Source: a bacterium (GTDB lineage: Bacteria > Patescibacteriota > Patescibacteriia > S139-126). From it: a stretch of 43,813 nt of DNA. The DNA lies in the NCBI GenBank assembly GCA_030666865.1, contig DAOUWZ010000008.1, positions 1-43,813 of the forward strand. Direction: 5' to 3'. Under the pieces are notes generated by a model. That model was not told where the DNA came from, searched no databases, and worked only from the letters and a program-made list of their open reading frames with translations. Positions 23,712 to 32,961 of the stretch are shown here, one piece after another. The position numbers and the translations under genes are program-made. Position 1 is the stretch's first letter; each line of letters begins with the position of its first letter.

Positions 23712-24494
23712 TTAATTTTTTTTCAAATAATACAAACCAGTAGCGCCACTATACTTTGTCTTATATTTGTAATGCAGAATATTGTTTCCCAACCAAGCAA
23801 GCAACGAATCAATATTTTTTCTCTTATTCGGCAATTTTGCATCCCTTAAAACATTAGGAATTCTTTTTTTAAAATCTTCCAAAAGATCTTTACCATAAGC
23901 GCGATCATAATCAAAAGTATGCCATTTTAATTTCATTTTAAGTTTTCTAGCCCAATCTGTAAAATCAGCTGGACTAAGATAATGAATATCAGCTAGTGTA
24001 ATAGGAGCATCAAATAAATGCAATAAAGTCATCAATATATAACCGCGTGGATTTATCCAATTGGGGCAGGTCATAATCATTGAACCTTTAGGTTTAAGGT
24101 GTTGTTTAAGTAACTTCAAAGTATCAAAAGGCTTATCCATATGTTCAAGCGTCCCTAATGATACAATTACGTCAAATTTACCTTTTACATTTTTTACATT
24201 CATTTTTTTAAACTCTAACATAGGATGCTGATAATTTTGTTTGGCTAATTTAATAGCCTCAGCAGAATAATCAATTCCCAAAACTTGCGCCCCCCGTCTA
24301 GCAGCTTCATAAACAAAATCTCCGTTGCCGCAACCAACATCAAGTACTTTTTTGCCACGCCAATTTATTTCTTTGATTGCTTCACTCTCATCAGACGGCA
24401 AACCTTTATTCTCTTCATATTTAGTAAAATGCTTTCTGTTTCCTTTAGTAAATATCTTGTTATAAATTTTTTTTAAATCTTTATTTTTTTTCAT
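23712..24494 (-). CDS. Class I SAM-dependent methyltransferase
   Basis: The 260-residue protein has motif I VLDVGCGNGDFVYEA near residue 49, GIDYSAEAIKLAKQN near 73, the VIVSLGTLEHMDKPFDTLKLL motif near 110 and a ...LKPKGSMIMTCPNWINPRG post-motif. These fit the UbiE/Methyltransf_11 class. The gene overlaps the 3' end of the preceding glycosyltransferase-like gene by 14 bases. It is last in the long minus-strand locus and precedes a terminator, so it may methylate a sugar of the glycan. The substrate is unknown. Confidence 0.85.
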   Translation of the reverse strand: MKKNKDLKKIYNKIFTKGNRKHFTKYEENKGLPSDESEAIKEINWRGKKVLDVGCGNGDFVYEAARRGAQVLGIDYSAEAIKLAKQNYQHPMLEFKKMNVKNVKGKFDVIVSLGTLEHMDKPFDTLKLLKQHLKPKGSMIMTCPNWINPRGYILMTLLHLFDAPITLADIHYLSPADFTDWARKLKMKLKWHTFDYDRAYGKDLLEDFKKRIPNVLRDAKLPNKRKNIDSLLAWLGNNILHYKYKTKYSGATGLYYLKKN

Positions 24495-25872
24495 TTAGCA
24501 AAGTATTAATAATAAAATTCGCGATTCTTTCACCTGACCGACCGTCAAATTTAAAACATTGTTCCTTGACTATCTGGTCTCTACCTGTTTTATCCAATTC
24601 ATGATCAGCTAAATAATCATTAATAGCTCTAATCAATTCCTCTTCATTATTGGGTAACTTCAATCCGCCAGTCTCTATAATAGGAATATAATGCTCCCGT
24701 TTAAATAATCTTTTAACCGAGCGCCAATAAGGAACCTTAGACGAATTGGCGTCAAAATTGATATTAATTAGCGGAGTATCAAAACATGCGCACTCAATTG
24801 ACATAGTCGAGCCTTCATTGATTGCTACATCTGCATATTTTACAGTAGCCGCTAAATGTTTAGTATCATCTTCATGAAATTCCCAACCGCTCCTCAAGAC
24901 AGTAGAACTAGTTGTAGATCTAAACGAACCAGGACGATCAATAATTATATTGGGTATATTCTTCAATGTAGCATCCTCACTGGTATAAGCTGGATGTAAA
25001 CGTACTAATAACTGAGCTGGATACTTTAATTTTCCCTTATTTATAATGTCGGCTAACATAATAATAATTGCTTTTTCAGTAGGTACTAGCCAAGATCCCA
25101 TAGCAGAATAAAGAATAACTTTTTTCTCCGGATTGAGCTTCATTTTATGAAAAAATTGCTCTTGTGTTTCTATAAAATTATCTTCCAGATAACGATCAAA
25201 CTGAGGAATGCCAGAAATAAAAATTTTGTCTTTTGGATAATCTGCATAATAATTAAGCTCTCTGGCTATAATCTCATTATGTACAATCATATAATCAGGA
25301 TAAATCAAAACAAAATCTTTACTAGTGAGATTGTCCCAACTTTTTATCATTCCAATAACTTTAATATTATTATCTTTTGCGCATCGAATTAATCTAATAT
25401 CATTGGTTGAATAAATAGTTGGGGAAAAAATTATATCTGGCTTATATTTATCAAAAATTCCTTGATAAATACCTCTTTGGAAAAATAATGGCGCAATACT
25501 GCGCAACAGCTTGCGATAACTACCGTACTTTCCCAATAACCAAGCTAAACAAGCTATTATATATTTGTCCAAACGCAAGCGACCACTTCCATCTAGCCCT
25601 TCTTTCATTATCTGCAATACTGTATGAGTTGGTATACTATTACGTATTATAAAATTGGCTATAATCTCGCTTCGACTTGCTGGTACTTTAGGTAATTCAT
25701 CAATTATAACATTGTCATGCTTAAATTCATCTTCATAAAACTCTTTCTTGATATGAGGAACTAGTACAACAAGTTTAAAATTCTTTTCTTTTTTTAGTTC
25801 CTTAAAAACATTAGTCCGCAATATATTGCGGGCAATATTACTATCAAAAATATTAATCAAAATAGTTTTCAC
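24481..25872 (-). CDS. GT-B-like glycosyl/glycerophosphotransferase-type protein
   Basis: The 463-residue protein looks like a two-domain GT-B fold. The N-terminal part begins MKTILINIFDSNIARNIL and has FSPTIYSTNDIRLIR near 150. The C-terminal half has PKDKIFISGIPQFDRYLE near 215, a KKVILYSAMGSWLVPTE strand near 245, and LLVRLHPAYTSED near 290. Late features are YADVAINEGSTMSIECACFDTPLI near 350-373 and FKFDGRSGERIANFI at the end. This resembles CDP-glycerol glycerophosphotransferases and 2-epimerase-like transferases. I cannot name the donor or acceptor. Membrane helices are absent. It sits in the polysaccharide locus. Confidence 0.6.
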   Translation of the reverse strand: MKTILINIFDSNIARNILRTNVFKELKKEKNFKLVVLVPHIKKEFYEDEFKHDNVIIDELPKVPASRSEIIANFIIRNSIPTHTVLQIMKEGLDGSGRLRLDKYIIACLAWLLGKYGSYRKLLRSIAPLFFQRGIYQGIFDKYKPDIIFSPTIYSTNDIRLIRCAKDNNIKVIGMIKSWDNLTSKDFVLIYPDYMIVHNEIIARELNYYADYPKDKIFISGIPQFDRYLEDNFIETQEQFFHKMKLNPEKKVILYSAMGSWLVPTEKAIIIMLADIINKGKLKYPAQLLVRLHPAYTSEDATLKNIPNIIIDRPGSFRSTTSSTVLRSGWEFHEDDTKHLAATVKYADVAINEGSTMSIECACFDTPLININFDANSSKVPYWRSVKRLFKREHYIPIIETGGLKLPNNEEELIRAINDYLADHELDKTGRDQIVKEQCFKFDGRSGERIANFIINTLLNEKK

Positions 25873-25961
25873 AGTTTATTCTTAATCTTATTAACTAATT
25901 TAGTATAAATTATTACCTTGAATCAAAAATACTTTTACTTTCACTACTAATAATTATAAAG

Positions 25962-26771
25962 TTATACTCTAAATAAATAATGATTAGTTGGATGTAATTT
26001 AAATCCTCGTTTCTTATATAATTCATTAGCAGCCACTCGCTTCGGATTACTGGTTAATTCTATTACTTCAATCTGTTGTTTACTTGCCCATTCAATTAAA
26101 TCACCTAGAATTTCTCCGCCCAAACCCTTGCCACGCAATGATTCATCTACTATCATATCTTCAACGACCGCCTGTTTTCTCAGAGCTGTTTGACGAGAAA
26201 AAATCCAACCCATCCCAACTAATTTTTCATTTTGATACTTAACAACTAAATGCCCACTTAATATAGCCTCATATAAAAAATGTTCCTTAAACTCGGCTGT
26301 CGAATCAAGTTGATTAATCAAATTTCTTACTTGTTCTAGACCAAATGTAAAATTTTTCTTAACCCATTCTACGAATTTCTGATTTGTATCATAAACAATA
26401 TTCTCAGGCAATAAACCGGCAATTGAGACCCATTCATATTCAGAATTTTCTCCATTTAACCTGATTTCTTGCTCTCCAATATCACCTAAATAAAAAAATC
26501 CTAAAACTGAAAACTCTTTTTCTTTCCAAACACTATTACCTGGGATATGCATAATAAATTTTACTTTGATATCAACACCTAACTCCTCTTTCATCTCTCT
26601 CTTAATCGCCTCCTCAGGACTTTCATCTTCTGACATATAACCACCAGGCAAGTCCCACTCTCCTTTATACGGTTCACTTTTTCTTTTTAACACGAGCAAT
26701 TTATTATCTTTGATTATAGCCGTGGTCACCGTCACGCGAGGAGTATTAAAAGAACATAGCTCACATTTCAT
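25962..26771 (-). CDS. Nudix hydrolase fused to a GNAT acetyltransferase
   Basis: The 269-residue protein joins two enzymes. It starts with a CxxC pair (Cys3, Cys6) and a Nudix domain whose box is perfect: Gly44, five residues, Glu50, seven residues, then REMKEELGV (58-66). The C-terminal domain (about 165-269) has the GNAT acetyl-CoA loop in RGKGLGGEILGDLI near 214-227, followed by VAANELYKKRGFKL. Nudix enzymes cleave nucleoside diphosphate compounds; GNAT enzymes acetylate amines. A fused pair could act on a nucleotide sugar or be a housecleaning enzyme. It follows the sulfotransferase gene by 20 bases on the same strand. Confidence 0.88.
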   Translation of the reverse strand: MKCELCSFNTPRVTVTTAIIKDNKLLVLKRKSEPYKGEWDLPGGYMSEDESPEEAIKREMKEELGVDIKVKFIMHIPGNSVWKEKEFSVLGFFYLGDIGEQEIRLNGENSEYEWVSIAGLLPENIVYDTNQKFVEWVKKNFTFGLEQVRNLINQLDSTAEFKEHFLYEAILSGHLVVKYQNEKLVGMGWIFSRQTALRKQAVVEDMIVDESLRGKGLGGEILGDLIEWASKQQIEVIELTSNPKRVAANELYKKRGFKLHPTNHYLFRV

Positions 26772-26791
26772 ATTTTTATTTTTTTAATTAT

Positions 26792-27601
26792 TTAAATTTT
26801 AATACTTTCTAGTGTTTTATAAACACTAACTACAGATTCAGATAAATCATTTACATCAATATCAGCACAGTTAGAAAGTTTATTTCTATTTAGATCTGGC
26901 TTAAGATATTTCATTGGATGGTCAGTGTATTCCGCTTCTAAATATTTTGATATAGTAGCTAACTTTTCCTGTGATAAATTTGGATCCATTAAATCTTCAT
27001 ATTTAACCAAAATACCACCTTTACTAATTACGTGAAAAATTAAATCTAGATTTGATTCTTTCCAATATTCCAATAACTGACTAAAAGTATCACCATTATA
27101 TAATATTTTGGAATGAGAAACACAACAAGACACAGGATTTCTATAAACAGCTATAAGTTTATTATTACTAAGAATTTTGGATAAAAAATAAGCCAACTGC
27201 GGTGTTGTCTTCATACCAAACTTACCACTATTAGATAAACCCTCTAACTGAGCAACTAACTTATTTCTATATATTACTCGCTTTATTCTATTTAAGAAAC
27301 CTTTAGCACGAAAACTATTTAATCCAAAATAATATGATCTCTCAATCTTGGCTTGATTCATGAGTTTATTAAGAATAAAACCAATTTTTTTATTTTCATA
27401 AAAACCTAACGGATTGATATCGCTTGGTTTTTTTAATTCTTCTTTACTTCCAAAATTATAACCACAAAGACTAACTAATAACGAAACTATACTAGTGCCA
27501 CTTCTTGGAAAGCCAATAATAAGACAAGATGAATTACTACTTCTAACCTCTTTATTTATAAAAGAAATTTTCCAAATGTTTTTTAAAAGTCTACTAACCA
27601 T
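26792..27601 (-). CDS. Sulfotransferase family protein
   Basis: The 269-residue protein has the P-loop-like PAPS-binding motif GFPRSGTS (30-37), preceded by a hydrophobic strand, as in carbohydrate sulfotransferases. A 3'-phosphate-binding region of the form AVYRNPVSCCVSH appears near residues 150-162. Later it has ILVKYEDLMDPN near 200, again family-typical. It would move a sulfo group from PAPS to a hydroxyl or amine, likely on a sugar. The CysD and CysNC genes that would make PAPS are in the same strand run at 36473-39198. No signal peptide or membrane helix is obvious, so sulfation is probably cytoplasmic, before export. Confidence 0.85.
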   Translation of the reverse strand: MVSRLLKNIWKISFINKEVRSSNSSCLIIGFPRSGTSIVSLLVSLCGYNFGSKEELKKPSDINPLGFYENKKIGFILNKLMNQAKIERSYYFGLNSFRAKGFLNRIKRVIYRNKLVAQLEGLSNSGKFGMKTTPQLAYFLSKILSNNKLIAVYRNPVSCCVSHSKILYNGDTFSQLLEYWKESNLDLIFHVISKGGILVKYEDLMDPNLSQEKLATISKYLEAEYTDHPMKYLKPDLNRNKLSNCADIDVNDLSESVVSVYKTLESIKI

Positions 27602-27615
27602 TTATCATTTTTTAA

Positions 27616-28146
27616 TTATCTTATTTTAATTTTGGCAGGTATGCCATATGCAACACTATTATCCGGCACACTTTTATTACAGAGAGTTAGAGCCCCCACA
27701 ATAACATCATTTCCAATTTTTATATCCCCAACTATTTTTGATCCTGTAGATAAAACAACATTATTACCTATAACAGGCATGGATTTACCGCCATTTACTT
27801 CCTTGAAACCAATTGTAACACCATTAAATATAGTAACATTCCTACCTATTTTCACTCTACCTCCGATAACAATATCAATTAAATGAACCAATCTTAATCC
27901 AGGTCCAATTTCAGCAATATAAGATATGTCATTAGAAAAAATATATTGACGAATCACCCCCAATAGCATGGCTCCAGGAATTTTTTTTTGATAAAGATAT
28001 CTGTTAAACCTATACCAAAAAACACAGGCAAAACCTGGGTAAAAAATAAGTGCAAATATAATATGCTTGAAGATAACAATTTTCTTAGAATTTATATTTA
28101 CATCTACTTTATGAATTTTTAAATCATATATTAAATAATTCCACAT
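27616..28146 (-). CDS. Hexapeptide-repeat (CysE/LbetaH) O-acetyltransferase
   Basis: The 176-residue protein has a hydrophobic N-terminal part (about 25-45) and a left-handed beta-helix from about residue 80. Repeats such as IGGRVKIGRNVTIFNGVTIG, VIGNNVVLSTGSKIVGDIKIG and NDVIVGALTLCNKSVPDNSVAYG follow the V/I-G-x4 pattern. It resembles serine O-acetyltransferase but is far shorter and has a membrane-like start, like colanic-acid acetyltransferases. In a polysaccharide locus acetylation of a sugar is the more likely role. It sits between the sulfotransferase and the flippase. Confidence 0.8.
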   Translation of the reverse strand: MWNYLIYDLKIHKVDVNINSKKIVIFKHIIFALIFYPGFACVFWYRFNRYLYQKKIPGAMLLGVIRQYIFSNDISYIAEIGPGLRLVHLIDIVIGGRVKIGRNVTIFNGVTIGFKEVNGGKSMPVIGNNVVLSTGSKIVGDIKIGNDVIVGALTLCNKSVPDNSVAYGIPAKIKIR

Positions 28147-28209
28147 AAACTTTAATCAAAATCTATTACATTATACAATAAACAATAAAATAGTCAAAAT
28201 ATTTATGAA

Positions 28210-29598
28210 TTACTTCTTAATAAAAATAATTCTATTAAGAATCTTCTTTGCCAGCCTAATATCAAATTTATCTAATACAATCAGATTATTCCAATTTATT
28301 TTAAACTCAGAAGCAATTCTACTGATATTATGATTACGTAATAACACATAGCAATAAATTGTTATCACATATTCTATTGCCGAACCAATAACCCCTATAA
28401 ATGGTATTAATAATAAACTTAGTAAAATTATCATAATATTTTTGACTAAAGTCAAAAAAAACATATCTTTCTGCCTTTGCATAGCATTATAAATAGGGGT
28501 CTGTAAAAGTAATAGAGAGATAGCAGGCATAGCAATCAATAACACTCTAAATACATATATTGAATCCAAATACCTCGGAAATATTATCGCGACAATCCAA
28601 GGAACAACAAAAGCGCTAACTACACCTACTAGTATAAATATAATCAAACTATATTTAAAACTTCTATTTAATATCTGGCCAATTTTTATCTTATACTTAA
28701 ATTCTCGTGGGAATATTTGTGCTAAAACATCTTTTATTGGCAGTAGTGAAATTAAATGGTTGTAAAAACTCTGAGCTACTGAAAAAATAGCCACCATCTC
28801 TACATTCAAAAAATATGCAATAAACCATGGACGTATTTTCTTGGTAAAATCACCAAAGTAATTTGTTAGTAACGCCCATTTGCCATGATTTTTTATAATT
28901 TGCCAAAAATAATTTCCTGGCGACCTCTTCTGTTTCAATAAATATAACCCTACTTTTATCAAAAATGGACCAAAAATTATCAAAGATATTAGGTGATAAA
29001 TCAGTTCTGCATAAATTACTCCTTTAATACCAAAATCAAATAACCACACCAACACTATCACTAATCCCAAATTAATATAGCTCTCCGAAACGCTCCAATT
29101 AACCAAATATTTGAACTTTAAATGAGTTTTAAAAATTGTCGTATATAATGTTCTTAATGGTGTGATAAGAATTATAAAAGAAAATAATTTTATGTACGGT
29201 AAAACTGAATTGTCATAATATAGCCCAATCAAATCAGTACCAAAAAATAGCAGTGCCCAAAAAACAATTGCTAGTAAACAAACTGATTTGATATAGCCAA
29301 TAAGTAACGCTTTATAAACATCTGTTTTACCTTCTCCTTTAATGCGATTTAAATCTGCTGTCACTACTTCGCTGATTCCCATAGTAACTAGGCCATTAAA
29401 AAAATATACAGCTGTAATAGTCAAAGAAAGCAATCCGTAATGAAAAACTGATAGAAATCTTATTTTTATCAATGAAGTAGCGAACCCAGAAAATTTATTG
29501 ACAATACTGCCGGCTGAATACATCGCCACACCTTCACCAATAATATGAGTTAAACTTTTATTATCTTGATTTTTATTATCCTTATCCATTATTGACAA
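28210..29598 (-). CDS. Polysaccharide flippase (Wzx/RfbX type)
   Basis: The 462-residue protein is almost entirely membrane helix (about 12-14 segments), with the N-terminal pattern GEGVAMYSAGSIVNKFSGF...RFLSVFHYGLLSL typical of the MVF/MATE-like polysaccharide export family. It moves lipid-linked oligosaccharide units across the cytoplasmic membrane. Its start overlaps the upstream glycosyltransferase stop by 17 bases, so the two are translationally coupled. It supports export of the glycan made by this locus. No polymerase of Wzy type is obvious in the window. Confidence 0.88.
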   Translation of the reverse strand: MSIMDKDNKNQDNKSLTHIIGEGVAMYSAGSIVNKFSGFATSLIKIRFLSVFHYGLLSLTITAVYFFNGLVTMGISEVVTADLNRIKGEGKTDVYKALLIGYIKSVCLLAIVFWALLFFGTDLIGLYYDNSVLPYIKLFSFIILITPLRTLYTTIFKTHLKFKYLVNWSVSESYINLGLVIVLVWLFDFGIKGVIYAELIYHLISLIIFGPFLIKVGLYLLKQKRSPGNYFWQIIKNHGKWALLTNYFGDFTKKIRPWFIAYFLNVEMVAIFSVAQSFYNHLISLLPIKDVLAQIFPREFKYKIKIGQILNRSFKYSLIIFILVGVVSAFVVPWIVAIIFPRYLDSIYVFRVLLIAMPAISLLLLQTPIYNAMQRQKDMFFLTLVKNIMIILLSLLLIPFIGVIGSAIEYVITIYCYVLLRNHNISRIASEFKINWNNLIVLDKFDIRLAKKILNRIIFIKK

Positions 29599-30724
29599 AA
29601 TTTATAATTCTTTTTATTCTATTTTCCCAAGTATATTTTTGCACATCTTGAAAGGCTTGCTCTGCTAAACTATAACTTTCATTTTTATTTTCAATTGCAA
29701 ATTTAATTTTTTCTGCTAAATCACCAGAATTATCCGCTTCAAATAAATATGCATTATTTTCATTCAATATTTCTGTTATTGAAGGAATATTACTAGCAAT
29801 TACTGGTCTTTTACTCGCCATATATTCAAATAATTTCATTGGCGAGGTATAATACTTTGAAATATCTTCTCTAGCAGTATTTGGTAAAATTAATAAATCA
29901 GCGGCTTTTTGCCAATATGGTATTTCACTATGATTTACATAACCGATAATTACAATATTTTTTTTAGTTTCATACTTTTGTTTAAATTTTTCTATATCAT
30001 CATCAGTCCCACCAACAAATACCAATTTTATATTATCAGATAATAAATCAGCTACCTGTGCCATAGTATCAACTCCTTTCCAACCGTATAAATGACCAGT
30101 ATACACAGCATAATATAAATTCTTGTCTAAATTAAGTTTCTCTCTTGCTTCTACTTGACTAATATTGATATCTATTTCATCTATATCAACTGCATTTGGT
30201 TCATAAAATAACTTTTCATCAGGTAATTCAAATATTTCTTTAATTTTAGCTAATTTCCACTTATTAGTCACTATTAATCCTTTTAGATTTTTAAACAACG
30301 TTTTATAAAAATTTTTCTTTTTTTCAGGAAAATCATGAACTTCATAATAACATTTATCAAAAACAAAAGAAGAAATTAATAATGGTAATGATTCATTTGA
30401 ATAAATTATATCTTTTCTATTAGCTTTAAATAAAAAATAAATCAGAACTGATAAAGAAAAAAATAAACAACTTACATAAAAACTAAGATTACTAAAAATT
30501 CTAAAAGGAAATAAATCAATAGTTGGTAAATAAACTACTTTGAAATTATTTTTTAAATTGTAATAATCTGAATAATCTTGTTTAACACGAAATAAACGCC
30601 TAGGCGCTAATAAAACAACTTCTAAATTATTATCAGCAAAAACCTCGCAACTTTTAGCTACGAATAATGAAGCGGCCTTTTCTGAAGGAAATCTGCCATG
30701 GAATATCAAAAATAATTTATTCAT
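29582..30724 (-). CDS. Family 4 (GT-B) glycosyltransferase
   Basis: The 380-residue protein has an N-terminal acceptor domain starting MNKLFLIFHGRFPSEKAASL and a C-terminal donor domain. The donor domain carries YTGHLYGWKGVDTMAQ near residue 215, the VIIGYVNHSEIPYWQKAADLLILPN segment near 260-285, and the EX7E-type motif in SPMKLFEYMASKRPVIASNIPSI near 300. It ends with LAEQAFQDVQKYTWENRIKRI. It likely adds a sugar to the lipid-linked unit. Donor and linkage cannot be told. It is coupled to the flippase and 5 bases after a methyltransferase gene. Confidence 0.88.
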   Translation of the reverse strand: MNKLFLIFHGRFPSEKAASLFVAKSCEVFADNNLEVVLLAPRRLFRVKQDYSDYYNLKNNFKVVYLPTIDLFPFRIFSNLSFYVSCLFFSLSVLIYFLFKANRKDIIYSNESLPLLISSFVFDKCYYEVHDFPEKKKNFYKTLFKNLKGLIVTNKWKLAKIKEIFELPDEKLFYEPNAVDIDEIDINISQVEAREKLNLDKNLYYAVYTGHLYGWKGVDTMAQVADLLSDNIKLVFVGGTDDDIEKFKQKYETKKNIVIIGYVNHSEIPYWQKAADLLILPNTAREDISKYYTSPMKLFEYMASKRPVIASNIPSITEILNENNAYLFEADNSGDLAEKIKFAIENKNESYSLAEQAFQDVQKYTWENRIKRIINFVNNG

Positions 30725-30728
30725 AAAC

Positions 30729-31352
30729 TTACTTTTTTAATATAAAAAAATGATGATAAGGAGAATCAAACGCAATATAATCTTTCTCAATATGAAACCC
30801 TGATTTTAGAATATCTTTTTTTATTAACTTTAAAGGATACTCCTTTTTACCGATTTCCCAAAAATGTTCTCCTTTCATATTGTGTTTTCTACTTAGAATA
30901 TTAATTTTTTTCTGCCATTTTATTTTTTTGAAAAATGGAATCCTTACTTGCAAAGAAAAATGTCTTCCCCAGTGAGGCAAACTTAGTATAACTTTATTAT
31001 TAGTAACTCTATGTAGTTCACTTAAAGCTTTGGAAAACTTCTCATAAGGCAAATGTTCAAGCACTTCGGCGCAAACAATCACATCAAAATTATCATCTGG
31101 TAAAGGAATTTCTAAAACACTCCCAACAATATCCGGATTAATATTTTTATTAATATCCAAAGTAACAACTTCGTGACCAAAATGACTTAATAAATTGGTA
31201 ACAATTTTATTTCCACATCCGATTTCCAAACATTTTATACTATTTCCAATCTCTGATACTTCTTTTATTTGACACCAATAATCCATCCACCTTTCTTCAT
31301 CTAGGTAAGTAGGATTGAAATAATCATTATAATTTTTATTTTGTTCTGGCAT
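30729..31352 (-). CDS. Class I SAM-dependent methyltransferase
   Basis: The 207-residue protein has motif I CLEIGCGNKIVTNLL near residue 43, a VVTLDINK acidic loop near 60-70, and the FDVIVCAEVLEHLPYEKFSKAL motif near 88-108. An HRVTNNKVILSLPHWGRHFSL post-motif follows. It likely methylates a sugar or small acceptor. The gap to the next glycosyltransferase gene is 4 bases, and the gap from the upstream GT2 gene is 5 bases. Confidence 0.82.
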   Translation of the reverse strand: MPEQNKNYNDYFNPTYLDEERWMDYWCQIKEVSEIGNSIKCLEIGCGNKIVTNLLSHFGHEVVTLDINKNINPDIVGSVLEIPLPDDNFDVIVCAEVLEHLPYEKFSKALSELHRVTNNKVILSLPHWGRHFSLQVRIPFFKKIKWQKKINILSRKHNMKGEHFWEIGKKEYPLKLIKKDILKSGFHIEKDYIAFDSPYHHFFILKK

Positions 31353-31357
31353 TAAAT

Positions 31358-32179
31358 TTATTTAAAAATATTTTTTAAATATTTAATAAAAATAATTTTC
31401 ATAATAAACAATTGCGAATAAATCCTAAACATTTCATAACGCAATGGAATATTCTCATCTTTTTTATATTTAATTCTACAATAAATAATTTTTATCAAAT
31501 ATTTTAGAATTGATTTTAAGGGATCAATAACACCTTTCTTAAAAAATTGAAAAAAATTTTTACTATTATATTCCAATATCATTCTTGTCAACCTATATTT
31601 AACCTTACTTTGATAATCTTTAAAACTTAAATTAATATCCAACGGCACATACCACGGTGAATCAATCTTCCCGATTTTGCAGTCTAATTTTTCAATATTA
31701 ATCCTTTCATGCATTTTTTTAACAAATCTTGCGCCGCTTTTCTTATTAAAAAATCTTGACTGGTAATAAGTTTTATATTGCTTTAATATTTTTCCAGTAT
31801 CTTTATTTGTCAGATAATAAGCGACATTGTAAACTAAAAATTTTTCACTGCTTTCTTCAGATATTCTTTTTATCTCATTCTTCAATTCTTCAGACATTAT
31901 TTCATCAGAATCCAAATAAAAAAACCAATTATAAGCAGCTGCGTCAAGCATTCGATTTCTCTCCAAAGCAAAATCGTCAATCGGAGTATTTAATTTGCTT
32001 TGCTGAATAATCTTACATCCGAACCTTTTTGCAATCTGCAAGGTATTATCACTGCTTCCCCCGTCTGAAATGATAATTTCACAAAAACCTCTAAGACTTT
32101 CCAAACATTTTCCCAAAGTTTTACCGGAATTATAAGTCAATACTCCTATACTCGCTTTTATACACTTATTTTTTTCCAT
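31358..32179 (-). CDS. Family 2 glycosyltransferase (WaaE/KdtX-like)
   Basis: The 273-residue protein has the GT-A start IGVLTYNSGKTLGKCLESL, the IIISDGGSSDNTL strand near residue 34, ERNRMLDAA near 72, and the metal-binding LDSDEIMSEEL near 90. These fit the lipopolysaccharide-core GT2 group. A basic, aromatic C-terminus may touch the membrane. It probably extends the polysaccharide unit. Its start overlaps the deacetylase stop by 22 bases, a large overlap, so a slightly later Met is possible but none is near. Confidence 0.85.
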   Translation of the reverse strand: MEKNKCIKASIGVLTYNSGKTLGKCLESLRGFCEIIISDGGSSDNTLQIAKRFGCKIIQQSKLNTPIDDFALERNRMLDAAAYNWFFYLDSDEIMSEELKNEIKRISEESSEKFLVYNVAYYLTNKDTGKILKQYKTYYQSRFFNKKSGARFVKKMHERINIEKLDCKIGKIDSPWYVPLDINLSFKDYQSKVKYRLTRMILEYNSKNFFQFFKKGVIDPLKSILKYLIKIIYCRIKYKKDENIPLRYEMFRIYSQLFIMKIIFIKYLKNIFK

Positions 32180-32961
32180 ATTTTCTTTCTTATAAAATCT
32201 ATAAACTTTCTATTTAAATCAACGGCTTTGGTTAATCTCATTTTAAACAGACAAAAATTCATAGTTCTGTCAATTTGTGTTCTTTTAATATTAAATAAAT
32301 CATCACCTTTATTAATCAAACCTTCGTTTATTGTAAAAGCCGCCTTAAAATCTGATTTTTTTATAAATTCAACAACCTTGTCATTCTTATGGCCAAAGGC
32401 ATAAGCCATATATTTAGGTGTTATGCTTAACTTTTCTGCAATAATATTTCTGCAATACAAAACCTCTTCTGCTAGTTTATCTTGATTGTCAATAATATTT
32501 TTCAAATTCAGATGATTGTGTCCATGTACTTGAAAACTGACTAAACCGCTGTCTGACATCTCTTTGATTTGTTCCCAGTTCAATCTTGGTAAATTTTTTG
32601 ATTTGGCAGTTGATTCCAAATTAGTTGTTAAAAAAATTGTGATTGGAAAATTAAATTTTTTAACCAAAGGAAACACATTGTAATACATAGATTCAAAACC
32701 ATCATCAAAAGTCAAAGCAATAGATTTTTTATCTAATATCGTTTCTCCTTTTACATACTTTACCACATCATCCAATTTCACTATTTTATAATTTCTAATC
32801 AAATAACCAATTTGTTTATTAAAATCTTTTATATTCACATTCAGCTTCCAATCTGAATCATCAATTGAATGATACATTAACACACCAATATCATTACTTT
32901 TGATAAATTTACTAATAATAAAAAAAAATTTATATATTATTTTTTTTATTATTTTATTCAT
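32158..32961 (-). CDS. Polysaccharide deacetylase (NodB-type)
   Basis: The 267-residue protein has a hydrophobic N-terminal helix (about 8-20) that may anchor it. The NodB catalytic motifs are TFDDG (84-88) and HGHNH (146-150), with the two His and the second Asp as likely metal ligands. A later YMAYAFGHKNDKVVE motif near 205 replaces the common YPFG. NodB enzymes remove acetyl groups from N-acetylhexosamines. Its action would give free amines on the glycan or wall, which could also be targets for N-sulfation. It overlaps its neighbours on both sides, so it is translationally coupled. Confidence 0.85.
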   Translation of the reverse strand: MNKIIKKIIYKFFFIISKFIKSNDIGVLMYHSIDDSDWKLNVNIKDFNKQIGYLIRNYKIVKLDDVVKYVKGETILDKKSIALTFDDGFESMYYNVFPLVKKFNFPITIFLTTNLESTAKSKNLPRLNWEQIKEMSDSGLVSFQVHGHNHLNLKNIIDNQDKLAEEVLYCRNIIAEKLSITPKYMAYAFGHKNDKVVEFIKKSDFKAAFTINEGLINKGDDLFNIKRTQIDRTMNFCLFKMRLTKAVDLNRKFIDFIRKKIWKKISV

